The position numbers were made by a program, and so were the translations under genes. The notes under the pieces are model-generated. The model had not been told where the DNA came from. It was given only the letters and a program-made list of their open reading frames with translations, and did not search any database. Shown piece by piece: positions 9,022 to 18,030 of a DNA stretch of 64,000 bases (position 1 is the first letter of the stretch; each line of letters starts with the position of its first letter). This DNA is from Streptomyces cavernae (lineage in GTDB: Bacteria; Actinomycetota; Actinomycetes; Streptomycetales; Streptomycetaceae): the NCBI RefSeq assembly GCF_004023625.1, contig NZ_RPDJ01000044.1, positions 22,278 through 86,277 on the forward strand, given 5' to 3'.

Positions 9022-10377
9022 CTAGGGACGGGAACGCTGCAGTACCGCTGCATGCCGTCCGACCTGCGCTTTTCGGGCCAGAAGAGCCGGTTCGCGGTCC
9101 AGCGCCCGGGCCCTTGCCGCCGCGGCGGAACGCTGTGGTGAACCGCCCGGCAGCGCATCGGCGAGGGCCCGCCAGGCGGGGGCGTCGTCGGCGCCCCATG
9201 TCGTGTCGACCCAGCGGCGCAGCAGCCGGACGTCGCCACCGCCGAGGACCGCACCGCGCAACTGCTGTTCCAGGGCACGCCGGTGTTCGATGACGACGGG
9301 TGCCGCGGAGCGCGGCAGGAGCGGACCCGGGTAGCGGGCCAGTGCCTCCCCGGCCCGGCCCTCGGCGAGCAGCGCGGTCACCTCGCCGAAGTCGCTGAGT
9401 ACCGGGCGCAGTAGCGCGTACGGCCGCGATCCGAGTAGCGCGGGGCCCAACACCGCGCGCAGCCGCGTCAGTTCGGCGCGCAGTGTCGAAGCGGGCAGCT
9501 CGCGTTCCGAGAGGTCAACGGCGAGCCGGTCACCGGGCACACCACGGCCCTCCAGAGCCAGTGCCACCACGATCTCGCTGTGCCGCGGGCTCAGCCGGCG
9601 CACCTGTCCGGCGCACTCCAGCAGGGCGCCGTCCCGGCCCAGCGCCGTCAGGCGTACGGCGGCGTCCACGACTGCGCGGGAGGTGTCCTCAGGTCCCACC
9701 ACTCGCCCGTCGGGGCCGAGCAGCACGGAGGGTGGTGCGGGCAGCGTTCGGGCGAGTTGGGCCTCGGCGGCCAGCGCGGCGGCTCGTACCGCGGCCAGGG
9801 CAGGGGGTGTTGCCACGGTGTGGCCGCCCGACAGGTCGACGACACCGAGCAACCGGCCGGTGGCGGGGTCGCGCACCGGGGCCGCGGCGCAGGACCAGCC
9901 GTGCACAGCGGCGCTGTAGTGCTCGCCCGCGCTGATCTGCGCGGGCCGCCCCAACTCCAGGACCAGCCCGGGAGCGTTGGTCCCGGCCTGCGCCTCCGAC
10001 CACACGGCCCCCGCCGCGAAGTGCATCCGCTCGGCACGCGCCAGTGCCGTGGTGTCACCCTCGACCCACAGCAGGGTGCCGTCGGTGTCGCCGACCGCGA
10101 AGACATGGCCGTCGTCGGCGGCACCGGCTCCCAGCAACTCACGGAACAGGGGCAGCACCGCGGCGAGCGGGTGGTTGCGGCGGTAGGCCGCGAGTTCCTC
10201 GGCTGCCGCGCGCAGCGGCGGCAGCCGGCTGCCGTCGGCGTGCACGCCGACGGCAGCGCAGCGCCGCCATGAGTCGGCCACCAGAAGCCGCACACCCTCC
10301 GACGTACCGGGTGAGGTCACGAACCGTTCGTGTGCGGTGCGCAGCGCGGATGCCGAAGCGGTGGTGGAAGCATCCAT
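9022..10377 (-). CDS. GAF-domain transcriptional regulator of the aldehyde dehydrogenase operon
   Basis: A 451-residue protein whose N-terminal half (about residues 20-200) resembles the sensor part of AcoR-like activators: SWRRCAAVGVHADG, then a GAF domain with GAVWSEAQAGTNAPG and a GVVDLSGG end. There is no AAA+ domain. The C-terminal half has a winged-helix-like segment (LRAELTRLRAVLGPALLG) and an Arg/Ala-rich tail. Such regulators commonly precede aldehyde dehydrogenase genes in actinobacteria. The effector is unknown. The start at 10377 is preceded by GGGAGG at the usual distance. A pair of 14-bp dormancy palindromes lies 70-105 bp upstream. Confidence 0.85.
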   Translation of the reverse strand: MDASTTASASALRTAHERFVTSPGTSEGVRLLVADSWRRCAAVGVHADGSRLPPLRAAAEELAAYRRNHPLAAVLPLFRELLGAGAADDGHVFAVGDTDGTLLWVEGDTTALARAERMHFAAGAVWSEAQAGTNAPGLVLELGRPAQISAGEHYSAAVHGWSCAAAPVRDPATGRLLGVVDLSGGHTVATPPALAAVRAAALAAEAQLARTLPAPPSVLLGPDGRVVGPEDTSRAVVDAAVRLTALGRDGALLECAGQVRRLSPRHSEIVVALALEGRGVPGDRLAVDLSERELPASTLRAELTRLRAVLGPALLGSRPYALLRPVLSDFGEVTALLAEGRAGEALARYPGPLLPRSAAPVVIEHRRALEQQLRGAVLGGGDVRLLRRWVDTTWGADDAPAWRALADALPGGSPQRSAAAARARALDREPALLARKAQVGRHAAVLQRSRP

Positions 10378-10416
10378 GGCACCTCCCGTGTCGCTTCCTC
10401 CGATCGGATCGCACCC

Positions 10417-10481
10417 ACCTCACCCGTGCGCCGGTCCGCCGTGCAGGGGCCGAACGGCCCTTGTGCCGGGCCGCTTGGTCC
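10417..10481 (-). promoter_or_regulatory. Paired dormancy-box palindromes upstream of the GAF regulator
   Basis: Boxes GGGCCGAACGGCCC (10447-10460) and GGGCCGCTTGGTCC (10468-10481) have centres 21 bp apart. On the minus strand TGAGGT (10417-10422) starts 31.5 bp from the proximal centre, the spacing seen at other island promoters, though its second base is G rather than A. The predicted transcript would begin about 33 nt before the start codon. That this drives the whole regulator-to-pntB run is inference. Confidence 0.6.
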
Positions 10482-10613
10482 GGCGGCGTCCGCGGCATCC
10501 CGGGTGGCAGGCCCGGGGCTGGCGGCGCGACGTGCCGGGCAGCCCGACAACTCGACAGCTCGCGGAGTGGTGCAGTTCGGGGCGCGGGGGTGCCGTCCTT
10601 CGGGGCGCGGAGG

Positions 10614-11075
10614 TGCCGCCCGGGGTATGGGAGGGGGCCGTCCGCGGTATGGAGGGGGCCGCCCGCGGCACAGGACGGGGCCGTCCGCCGCACGGGAGTC
10701 ACCGTTGTTCCGGGGCCCAGGAGTTGCCGCCCGGGGTATGGCAGGGAGTCGTCCACGGTATGGAGGGGGCCGCCCGCGGCACAGGACGGGGCCATCCGCC
10801 GCACGGGAGTCACCGTTCTTCGGGGCCCAGGAGTTGCCGCCCGGGGTATGGCAGGGAGTCGTCCACGGTATGGAGGGGGCCGCCCGCGGCACAGGACGGG
10901 GCCATCCGCCGCACGGGAGTCACCGTTCTTCGGGGCCCAGGAGTTGCCGCCCGCGCACGGGAGTTGCCGCCCGCGCACAGGAGCTGTCCTCCGGGGCACA
11001 GGAGCTACCCTGCGCGGCACAGGAGCTTCCCTCCGCGGCACAGGAGCTTCCCTCCGCGGCACGGGACGGGGCCGC
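10614..11075. repeat. Tandem repeat tract: three 110-bp units followed by 20-21-bp units
   Basis: Units start at 10614 (111 bp), 10725 (110 bp) and 10835 (110 bp). The second and third are identical and the first differs at several bases. From 10945 the pattern collapses into five or six shorter copies of 20-21 bp ending in GCACAGGAGC-like sequence. The same GCAC(A/G)GGA motif recurs inside the long units, so the long unit seems built from the short one. The tract fills most of the 10378-11203 gap between a minus-strand regulator and a plus-strand transporter. It reads as an open frame on several strands, but only as biased shadow translation. Confidence 0.9.
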
Positions 11076-11203
11076 TCGGCCCACCGACGAGGGCCGGATG
11101 CCCGATGCCGTTCTTCACCGCCTTGATCGACCGTGGGGGCGAACGCTGGCTCCGCCCCGGACAACGGTCCGGCGCGGGGCGAGCCCTGTGCAGGGAGTGG
11201 AAC

Positions 11204-12688
11204 ATGCTGTTGTTCGACGCGGGGGGATCCCGCACCGAGGGGACGGCCCAGGGCGGCGGCAGTATACGGCCGCGACGGGCCGACGTCTGGACCGCCGTGA
11301 AGTGGATCGCCCCGGTGGCCGTGGGAGTGACCATCTACCTGTTGCCGGAGCCGGACGGCATCAAGTCCGGCGGATGGGCCGTACTGGCCATCTTCGCCGC
11401 CACCGTGCTCGGTCTGATCCTCCAGCCGCTGCCGCTGGGAGCGGTCGCGCTGGTCGGTCTGACGGCCGCGATGATCACCGGGACCCTGGAGCCGGACATC
11501 GCGTTGGGCGGCTTCTCCGAGCCGACGATCTGGCTGATCGTGGCAGCCTTCTTCATATCTCTGGGCTTCACCAAGACCGGCCTGGGCCGTCGCATCGCGC
11601 TGGTGTTCGTCCGCGCCCTGGGCCGCAGCAGCCTGGGCCTGGCCTACGGAATCACACTCACCGACCTGGTGCTGGCACCGGCCACGCCCAGCAACACCGC
11701 CCGCTCCGGCGGCGTCATCCATCCCGTCATCCGCTCGCTCAGCGTCAACGCCGGCTCGCGACCGGACGACGAGAGCCGCCGCAGGCTCGGCGCCTACCTC
11801 AGTGTGACCGCGATGCAGATCAACACGGTCACCAGCGCCATGTTCCTGACCTCCATGGCCGCCAACCCGCTGGCGCAGAAGCTCGCCGCCGACCGCGGCG
11901 TGGACCTCACCTGGACGTCGTGGGCGCTCGCGGCGCTCGTCCCCGGCCTGGTGGCACTGCTGGTGCTGCCGGCGCTGCTGTACCGGGTCTTCCCGCCCTC
12001 GGTCCGCAAGACCCCCGAGGCGCCGGCCCAGGCCCGGGAACAACTCCGCGAGCTCGGGCCGATGTCCCGTCAGGAATGGGTCATGGGGGCGGTGTTCGTT
12101 CTGCTGCTCCTGCTCTGGTCGGTCGGTGGTCAGGTCTACGATCTCTCCGCGACGGTGTCCGCCTTCACCGGCGTGGCACTGCTGCTGGTGACCGGAGTAC
12201 TGACCTGGGGCGACCTGGTCGCGGAGAAGGCGGCCTGGACGACCCTGGTGTGGTTCTCCGTCCTGGTGATGATGGCCGGTCAGCTCCAGGAGCTCGGAGT
12301 CATCGGCTGGTTCAGCGACAGCATCACCGATGCCACCTCAGGGGTCGGCTGGCAGACGGCGTTCGTGATCCTGACCCTGGTGTACTTCTTCTCCCACTAC
12401 CTCTTCGCCTCCAACACCGCGCACGTCGCGGCGATGTACACGGCCTTCCTGGCGGCTGCCGTCGCCACCGGGGCGCCTCCGGTGATGGCGGCCCTGGTCC
12501 TGGGATTCCTCAGCTCCCTGTACGGCGGCCTCACGCACTACGCCTCGGGCCCCGCCCCCGTGCTCTTCGGTGGCGGCTATGTCACCCTCGCCGAGTGGTG
12601 GCGTACCGGCCTGGCGGCCGCGGTCGCGAACATCGCGGTCTGGATGGGAGTCGGGGCGGTGTGGCTGAAGGTGCTCGGGCATTGGTGA
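11204..12688 (+). CDS. DASS-family (SLC13) anion/dicarboxylate transporter
   Basis: A 494-residue integral membrane protein with about 11-12 hydrophobic helices. The DASS signatures are visible: LAPATPSNTARSGGVIHPVI in the first half and HYLFASNTAHVAAMY in the second, the two SNT motifs that bind sodium and substrate in family structures. Substrates of the family are dicarboxylates, tricarboxylates or sulfate; which applies here cannot be told. The ATG at 11204 has AGGGAG 6 nt upstream. The frame is open far upstream through the repeat tract, which I do not regard as coding. It might import or export C4 acids during oxygen limitation; that is inference. Confidence 0.92.
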   Translation: MLLFDAGGSRTEGTAQGGGSIRPRRADVWTAVKWIAPVAVGVTIYLLPEPDGIKSGGWAVLAIFAATVLGLILQPLPLGAVALVGLTAAMITGTLEPDIALGGFSEPTIWLIVAAFFISLGFTKTGLGRRIALVFVRALGRSSLGLAYGITLTDLVLAPATPSNTARSGGVIHPVIRSLSVNAGSRPDDESRRRLGAYLSVTAMQINTVTSAMFLTSMAANPLAQKLAADRGVDLTWTSWALAALVPGLVALLVLPALLYRVFPPSVRKTPEAPAQAREQLRELGPMSRQEWVMGAVFVLLLLLWSVGGQVYDLSATVSAFTGVALLLVTGVLTWGDLVAEKAAWTTLVWFSVLVMMAGQLQELGVIGWFSDSITDATSGVGWQTAFVILTLVYFFSHYLFASNTAHVAAMYTAFLAAAVATGAPPVMAALVLGFLSSLYGGLTHYASGPAPVLFGGGYVTLAEWWRTGLAAAVANIAVWMGVGAVWLKVLGHW

Positions 12689-12877
12689 GCTCGGGCGTGG
12701 GTGACAAGGTGAACTCCCTGGAACCGTAGTCGGTTTCGCGCGGCTCCGAGGTGATCTTCATGCCTCCAGTGTCGGCATGCCCGGCCCGGCCGCCCCTCCT
12801 TGAGTGTGGGTGGCTGTCCTGGGCGCCGGCCGCCACGGCTCGTTTCGCATCGGCGGGCGGTTCTGGAGCAGGCCGAA

Positions 12878-12917
12878 GGGGCGGGCCGCACGGACAAAGA
12901 TCCGTGCGGTCCGCCCC
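12878..12917. terminator. Bidirectional terminator hairpin between the transporter and nitroreductase
   Basis: A 17-bp stem (one G-T pair) with a CAAAGA loop separates two convergent genes. It is 190 nt after the transporter stop and 43 nt after the nitroreductase stop. Nothing else is evident in 12689-12960. Confidence 0.85.
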
Positions 12918-12960
12918 TCGTTCCGGCGTCAGGTGTGGTACGGCATCGCCTCGGCGGCCG

Positions 12961-13935
12961 TCACTTGCTCGGCGCGCGTGGTGTCCGGGCGCCGTCCGGC
13001 CCGTAGCCGATACGGATCAGGAGCTGGGCGTGGCGGTGCCGGGACTCGCCCATGGCCCTGCGCAGGTCCGGCCACTCCAGGGCCTGGTGGAGCATCGAGG
13101 TGCGCACCCCGTGCGCGGTGGCCACCAGCAGCGCGTGCTGAAGGGACTGTCCGGCCCGCAGCCAGTCCACGCGCCGGTCGTGCGCGGTCCACAACAGCGC
13201 GAGCTGGGCGTGGCGTTCGAAGCGCGGCAGGGGCAGGTGCGGGGAGCGTCGTGCTCCCCGTGATCCGGTGAAGTCACGCATGGGCATCCGTCCGGCCGCG
13301 TCCTGCGGTCCCAGCGCGGTCACCGGGATGCCGTACGGGCCGGCTCCCGGCACGGTGACCCAGCTGCGGGCCTCGGCCGCGCGTGCGGCGTCGAGGTGGT
13401 TGCGTGCCTCCGCCGCGGCCGTCAGGCGCAGCAGCAGCCGCGTGTACGTGTAGTCGGGGATGCGCAGTCCCGCACCTTCGGCGCGGGCGGCCGTGGTCAT
13501 CGCGGTGACGACCGGTTCGGGCACCGGACGACCGGTGAACGGCATCCTGCTCGTGTGCCGTCGCTCGATGGCCGGGTAGAGGTATGCCCCGAGGGGGTCC
13601 GGACCGCCGAGGGCTTCGGCCAACCGCACGGTGGCCAGCAGGTCGGGACGGCCGGGGTCCGGCAGCAGTTCGACGACCGGCTGCCGGCCCAGATGTGCGG
13701 CGGCCACCCGCAGGTTGAACAGTGCGGCTCCGACGGAGAGGTACTGCGCGCGGTGGGCGGGGTCGGCCAGCGGGAGGGACCGGCGCGGTGTGGCGCGTAC
13801 CTCGACCGAGCGGGTGCCGGGGTCCCAACGGAACTGCCAGGGCTGGGTGTTGTGGATCGACGGGGCGGCCGTCGCCGCCGACAGCAGCCTCTCCAGGGCC
13901 ATGGCGTCGATGTCCGGAACGTCTGAGGTTCGCAT
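12961..13935 (-). CDS. Acg-family nitroreductase-like flavoprotein
   Basis: A 324-residue protein of the actinobacterial Acg/nitroreductase family, whose M. tuberculosis members (Rv2032, Rv3131) belong to the DosR regulon. It begins with the typical LERLLSAATAAPSIHNTQPW, where Ser/His/Asn contact FMN in nitroreductases. It later has AIERRHTSRMPF, and it ends with HGVRTSMLHQALEWPDLR and a LLIRIGYGP segment. In Acg the lid over the flavin is thought to limit catalysis, suggesting flavin storage rather than reduction; which holds here is unknown. The ATG at 13935 is preceded by GGGAG. It diverges from narG across 383 bp of control sequence. Confidence 0.9.
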   Translation of the reverse strand: MRTSDVPDIDAMALERLLSAATAAPSIHNTQPWQFRWDPGTRSVEVRATPRRSLPLADPAHRAQYLSVGAALFNLRVAAAHLGRQPVVELLPDPGRPDLLATVRLAEALGGPDPLGAYLYPAIERRHTSRMPFTGRPVPEPVVTAMTTAARAEGAGLRIPDYTYTRLLLRLTAAAEARNHLDAARAAEARSWVTVPGAGPYGIPVTALGPQDAAGRMPMRDFTGSRGARRSPHLPLPRFERHAQLALLWTAHDRRVDWLRAGQSLQHALLVATAHGVRTSMLHQALEWPDLRRAMGESRHRHAQLLIRIGYGPDGARTPRAPSK

Positions 13936-14160
13936 GGGCTCCCGCTCCCTTCCGCTCGTCGGGCCACGAAGTGCCCGCGCCGCGTGCGTCGTAGGGGGTG
14001 ACAGGTCCGGCCGCCTGGGCCGAGGAAGGGACGGCAGACGGCCGGACCGGACCGGACCGGGGCCGGACGATCCGCGGATGTCCCGGGCGGGGACAGGAAT
14101 CACGCCCGGTCACCGCCTCGTCCGGTCGTACCCACCGGTACCTCCGGTTCGATCACCTTC

Positions 14161-14226
14161 AGCATGCAGCGTGCGGGCCCGGCTTCCGCACGGCCGACAG
14201 GCCCTGGCGGTAAGGCCGTTGGTCCC
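14161..14226 (-). promoter_or_regulatory. Paired dormancy-box palindromes read toward the nitroreductase
   Basis: CGGCCGACAGGCCC (14191-14204) and AGGCCGTTGGTCCC (14213-14226) have centres 22 bp apart. On the minus strand CATGCT (14161-14166) starts 31.5 bp from the proximal centre. The resulting leader to the ATG at 13935 would be about 220 nt, longer than elsewhere. The leader holds short repeats of GGACC near 14044-14058 and a GGGCC-N6-TGCCC repeat at 13961-13976. Confidence 0.55.
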
Positions 14227-14245
14227 TGTCCTGAGCGGTGGAACG

Positions 14246-14310
14246 GGGCCGGTGGTCGTCGGTCAAGGGCCTTTCGGCCCCGCGTCGTGGGGGCCGACGC
14301 TGCCTAGCGT
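14246..14310 (+). promoter_or_regulatory. narG promoter with dormancy box and near-leaderless start
   Basis: GGGCCTTTCGGCCC (14267-14280) is preceded 21 bp upstream by a half-decayed copy (14246-14259). TAGCGT (14305-14310) begins 31.5 bp from the proximal centre. A start about 7 nt beyond the -10 falls at the narG ATG itself, and there is no ribosome binding site, so the mRNA is probably leaderless. Confidence 0.7.
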
Positions 14311-14318
14311 TCTGCGGT

Positions 14319-17300
14319 ATGGAGAACGACGAGACAGCGCGTCCCCCGCGGCGACGCGCCGGCGAAGACTGGCCGCTGGCCGCCCGACGGCTGCTGACGC
14401 GCCGTGAGGTGTCGGCGGACGGGCGGGCCGTGTTCGGCGAGAACGACGGGAGGTGGGAGGGCTTCTACCGGGACCGCTGGGCGCACGACAAGGTGGTGCG
14501 CTCCACGCACGGGGTCAACTGCACCGGTTCCTGTTCGTGGATGGTGTACGTCAAGGACGGCATCATCACCTGGGAGCACCAGGCGACCGACTACCCCTCC
14601 ATCGGTGCGGACTGCCCCGAGTACGAGCCGCGCGGCTGTCCGCGCGGGGCGTCGTTCTCCTGGTACACGTACTCGCCCAGCCGGGTCCGCTACCCGTATG
14701 TGCGGGGTGTGTTGCTGAAGATGTGGCGGGAGGCGCGGCGGCGGCTGGGCGACCCGGTGGCGGCCTGGGCCGAGATCACCGGCGATCCGGCGAAGGCCCG
14801 TGCCTACAAGCGAGCGCGCGGCAAGGGCGGTCTGGTGCGGGCCGACTGGGACGAGGTGGCCGAGCTGGTGGCCGCCGCGCATGTACACACCATCAAGGCT
14901 TACGGCCCGGACCGGGTGGCTGGGTTCTCCCCGATCCCGGCGATGTCGATGGCGTCCTTCGCGGCCGGTGCCCGCTTCATGTCGCTGATCGGCGGCACCC
15001 TGCTGTCCTTCTACGACTGGTACGCCGATCTGCCGATCGCCTCACCGCAGGTGTTCGGCGACCAGACCGATGTGCCGGAGGCCGCTGACTGGTGGAACGC
15101 GGGCTACCTGATCATGTGGGGCTCCAACATCCCGGTCACCCGTACTCCGGACGCGCACTTCCTCACCGAGACCCGCTACAACGGCACCAAGGTGGTCGCG
15201 GTCAGCCCGGACTACGCGGACAACGTCAAGCACGCCGACGAGTGGCTGGCCCCGCATCCGGGCACGGACGGCGCGCTGGCGATGGCGATGGGGCACGTGA
15301 TCCTGCGCGAGTTCCTGGTCGACCGGGAAGTGCCGTACTTCCAGGACTACTTGCGGAAGTTCACCGATGCTCCCTTCCTGGTGACGCTGCGCGAGAACGA
15401 CCACGGTCTCGTCCCGGACGGCTTCCTGACCGCCGCCGACCTCGGCGGGGCGGACGAGGAGACCGAAGAGAACGCGGCGTTCAAGACCGTACTCCTGGAC
15501 CGGGCCACCGGCGAACCGGTGGTCCCCGGCGGCTCGCTCGGCTTCAGGTGGGGAGAGGCCGGGCGAGGCCGCTGGAACCTCGAACTGGGAGACGTCGAGC
15601 CGGAGTTGAGCCTGCTGGAGCGGGCCGAGGAGTCGGTGGCCGTGGCCCTGCCCCGGTTCGACGAAGGTGACACGGAAGGCGGTTCGGTGATGGTGCGCGG
15701 GGTGCCCGTGCGCCGGGTGAGCGGCCGCCTGGTCACCACCGTCTTCGACCTGATGCTCGCCCAGTACGGGGTGGTGCGGCCCGGTCTGCCGGGCGTCTGG
15801 CCGTCCTCGTACGACGACGCGTCCCAGCCCTACACCCCGGCGTGGCAGGAGACGATCACCTCGGTGCCGGCCCAGCAGGCGGCGCGTGTCGCCCGGGAGT
15901 TCGCGCGCAACGCGGAGCGGACGCAGGGCCGTTCGATGATCGCGCTGGGTGCGGGCACCAACCACTGGTTCCACTCGGACACCATCTACCGGGCCTTCCT
16001 GGCGCTGACCACCATGACAGGCTGTCAGGGCGTCAACGGCGGCGGCTGGGCGCACTACGTCGGCCAGGAGAAGATCCGCCCGATCACCGGGCTGCAGCAC
16101 CTGGCGTTCGCCTTCGACTGGCAGCGCCCCACCCGGCACATGGCGGGCACCTCTTACTGGTACCTGAACACCGACCAGTGGCGCTACGAGGCCTTCGGGC
16201 CGGACGAGTTGGCCTCGCCGCTCGGCAAGGGCCGGTTCACGGGAAAGTCCACCGCCGACTGTCTGGCGCAGGCCGTCCGTATGGGCTGGACGCCCGGCCA
16301 TCCCGGCTTCAACCGCAATCCGCTGGACCTCACGGACGAGGCGGCGGCGCGGGGCAAGCCGGTCCCCGAGCACATCGTCGACGAACTGAGGGCGGGGCGG
16401 CTGCGGTTCGCCGCGGAGGACCCCGACGACCCGGCCAACTTCCCGCGGGTGCTGACGGTCTGGCGGGCCAACCTGCTCGGCTCGTCCGGGAAGGGCAACG
16501 AGTACTTCCTGCGGCATCTGCTGGGCACGGACGCCGCGGTCCGCTCCGAGCAGACACCGCCCGAGGGGCGCCCGAAGGACGTGGTGTGGCGCGAGGAGGC
16601 TCCGGAGGGCAAGCTCGACCTGCTGGTCACCATGGATTTCCGGATGACGTCCACCGGGCTGCTCGCCGACGTGGTCCTGCCGGCCGCCACCTGGTACGAG
16701 AAGGACGACCTGTCGAGCACGGACATGCACCCCTTCGTGCACGCCTTCACCCCGGCCATCGCCCCGCCGTGGCAAGCCCGCACCGACTACGACACCTTCC
16801 TGACCGTCGCCGACAAGTTCAGCGAACTGGCCGCCGAGCACCTGGGCACCCGTACCGACGTACTCGCGGTGCCGCTGCTGCACGACACACCGGACGAACT
16901 CGCCCAGCCGGGCGGGGTGGTGAAGGACTGGAAGGCCGGGGAGTGCGAGCCGGTTCCCGGGCGGACCATGCCGAAACTGGTCGTCATCGAGCGGGACTAC
17001 GCTGCCGTCGCTGAGAAGATCCGCGCCGTCGGGCCGCTCCTCGACACCCTCGGCACCACCACCAAGGGCATCACCGTCCACCCGGACCGGGAGATCGACG
17101 AGCTGCGGCGGCGCTGCGGAACCGTACGTGAGGGGATCGCCGCCGGACGGCCCTCGCTCGCCACCGCCACCGACATGTGCGAGGCGATCCTCGCCCTGTC
17201 CGGCACCACCAACGGACGGCTGGCCACGGAGGGCTTCCGGCGGCTCCAGGAGCGGACCGGCAGCGAAGGCCTGGTGGAACTCGCGTCCGAACGCGAGGCG

Positions 17301-18029
17301 GAACGCATCACCTTCGCCGACACCCGCACCCAGCCCCGTGCCGTCATGACCTCCTACGAGTGGTCGGGCAGCGAGACGGACGGCAGACGCTACTCGCCGT
17401 TCGTCATCAACGTCGAACATTGCAAGCCCTGGCACACCTTGACGGGACGTCAGCAGTTCTTCGTCCAGCACGACTGGATCGCCGAACTGGGCGAACAACT
17501 CCCCGTCTACCGGCCACCGTTGAACACGAGCCGGCACTACGGCGACCAGCACCTGCACGAGAACGGCCGCGCCGAGGTCACCGTCCGCTACCTCACCCCG
17601 CACTCGAAGTGGTCCATCCACTCCGAGTACCAGGACAACGCGTACATGCTGGCGCTGTCCCGGGGCGGCCCGGTGATCTGGATGTCCACCGCCGACGCCG
17701 AGAAGATCGGCGTCAAGGACAACGAGTGGATCGAGGCGTACAACCGCAACGGCGTCGTCGCCGCCCGCGCCGTGGTCACCCACCGGATGCCCGAGGGCAC
17801 GGTGTACATGTACCACGCGAAGGACCGCACGGTGAACGTGCCGAAGACCGAGGTCAGCGGACGACGCGGCGGCATCCACAACTCGCTGACGCGGCTGCTG
17901 CTCAAGCCCACCCATCTCGCGGGCGGCTACGCCCAGTTCACCTATGCCTTCAACTACTACGGACCCACCGGCAACCAGCGCGACGAGGTCACCGTCATCC
18001 GGCGTCGCAGCCAGGAAGTGGAGTACTGA
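14319..18029 (+). CDS. narG: Respiratory nitrate reductase alpha subunit (molybdenum)
   Basis: Catalytic subunit reducing nitrate to nitrite with quinol-derived electrons on the inner face of the membrane. The 1236-residue product has the FS0 iron-sulfur motif with His64, Cys68, Cys72 and a further Cys near 107. The molybdenum-ligand segment is SFYDWYADLP, followed by DQTDVPEAADWW, as in E. coli NarG. There is no twin-arginine signal beyond the N-terminal RRLLTRRE remnant usual in NarG. I chose the ATG at 14319: it is the first in-frame ATG near the conserved N-terminus and coincides with the predicted transcription start. An upstream in-frame ATG at 14238 lies inside the promoter. It heads narGHJI. 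Confidence 0.97.
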   Translation: MENDETARPPRRRAGEDWPLAARRLLTRREVSADGRAVFGENDGRWEGFYRDRWAHDKVVRSTHGVNCTGSCSWMVYVKDGIITWEHQATDYPSIGADCPEYEPRGCPRGASFSWYTYSPSRVRYPYVRGVLLKMWREARRRLGDPVAAWAEITGDPAKARAYKRARGKGGLVRADWDEVAELVAAAHVHTIKAYGPDRVAGFSPIPAMSMASFAAGARFMSLIGGTLLSFYDWYADLPIASPQVFGDQTDVPEAADWWNAGYLIMWGSNIPVTRTPDAHFLTETRYNGTKVVAVSPDYADNVKHADEWLAPHPGTDGALAMAMGHVILREFLVDREVPYFQDYLRKFTDAPFLVTLRENDHGLVPDGFLTAADLGGADEETEENAAFKTVLLDRATGEPVVPGGSLGFRWGEAGRGRWNLELGDVEPELSLLERAEESVAVALPRFDEGDTEGGSVMVRGVPVRRVSGRLVTTVFDLMLAQYGVVRPGLPGVWPSSYDDASQPYTPAWQETITSVPAQQAARVAREFARNAERTQGRSMIALGAGTNHWFHSDTIYRAFLALTTMTGCQGVNGGGWAHYVGQEKIRPITGLQHLAFAFDWQRPTRHMAGTSYWYLNTDQWRYEAFGPDELASPLGKGRFTGKSTADCLAQAVRMGWTPGHPGFNRNPLDLTDEAAARGKPVPEHIVDELRAGRLRFAAEDPDDPANFPRVLTVWRANLLGSSGKGNEYFLRHLLGTDAAVRSEQTPPEGRPKDVVWREEAPEGKLDLLVTMDFRMTSTGLLADVVLPAATWYEKDDLSSTDMHPFVHAFTPAIAPPWQARTDYDTFLTVADKFSELAAEHLGTRTDVLAVPLLHDTPDELAQPGGVVKDWKAGECEPVPGRTMPKLVVIERDYAAVAEKIRAVGPLLDTLGTTTKGITVHPDREIDELRRRCGTVREGIAAGRPSLATATDMCEAILALSGTTNGRLATEGFRRLQERTGSEGLVELASEREAERITFADTRTQPRAVMTSYEWSGSETDGRRYSPFVINVEHCKPWHTLTGRQQFFVQHDWIAELGEQLPVYRPPLNTSRHYGDQHLHENGRAEVTVRYLTPHSKWSIHSEYQDNAYMLALSRGGPVIWMSTADAEKIGVKDNEWIEAYNRNGVVAARAVVTHRMPEGTVYMYHAKDRTVNVPKTEVSGRRGGIHNSLTRLLLKPTHLAGGYAQFTYAFNYYGPTGNQRDEVTVIRRRSQEVEY

Positions 18030-18030
18030 G

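Noticed and set aside
10614..10944. Possible CRISPR array
   Set aside because: The 110-bp units are contiguous with no unique spacers, and there are no cas genes.
10337..11203. 289-codon N-terminal extension of the DASS transporter
   Set aside because: It runs through the tandem repeats and overlaps the regulator's 5' end; the ATG at 11204 has a proper ribosome binding site and starts the family-length protein.
14238..14318. Upstream in-frame start for narG
   Set aside because: The extension lies across the predicted box and -10 and is not conserved NarG sequence.
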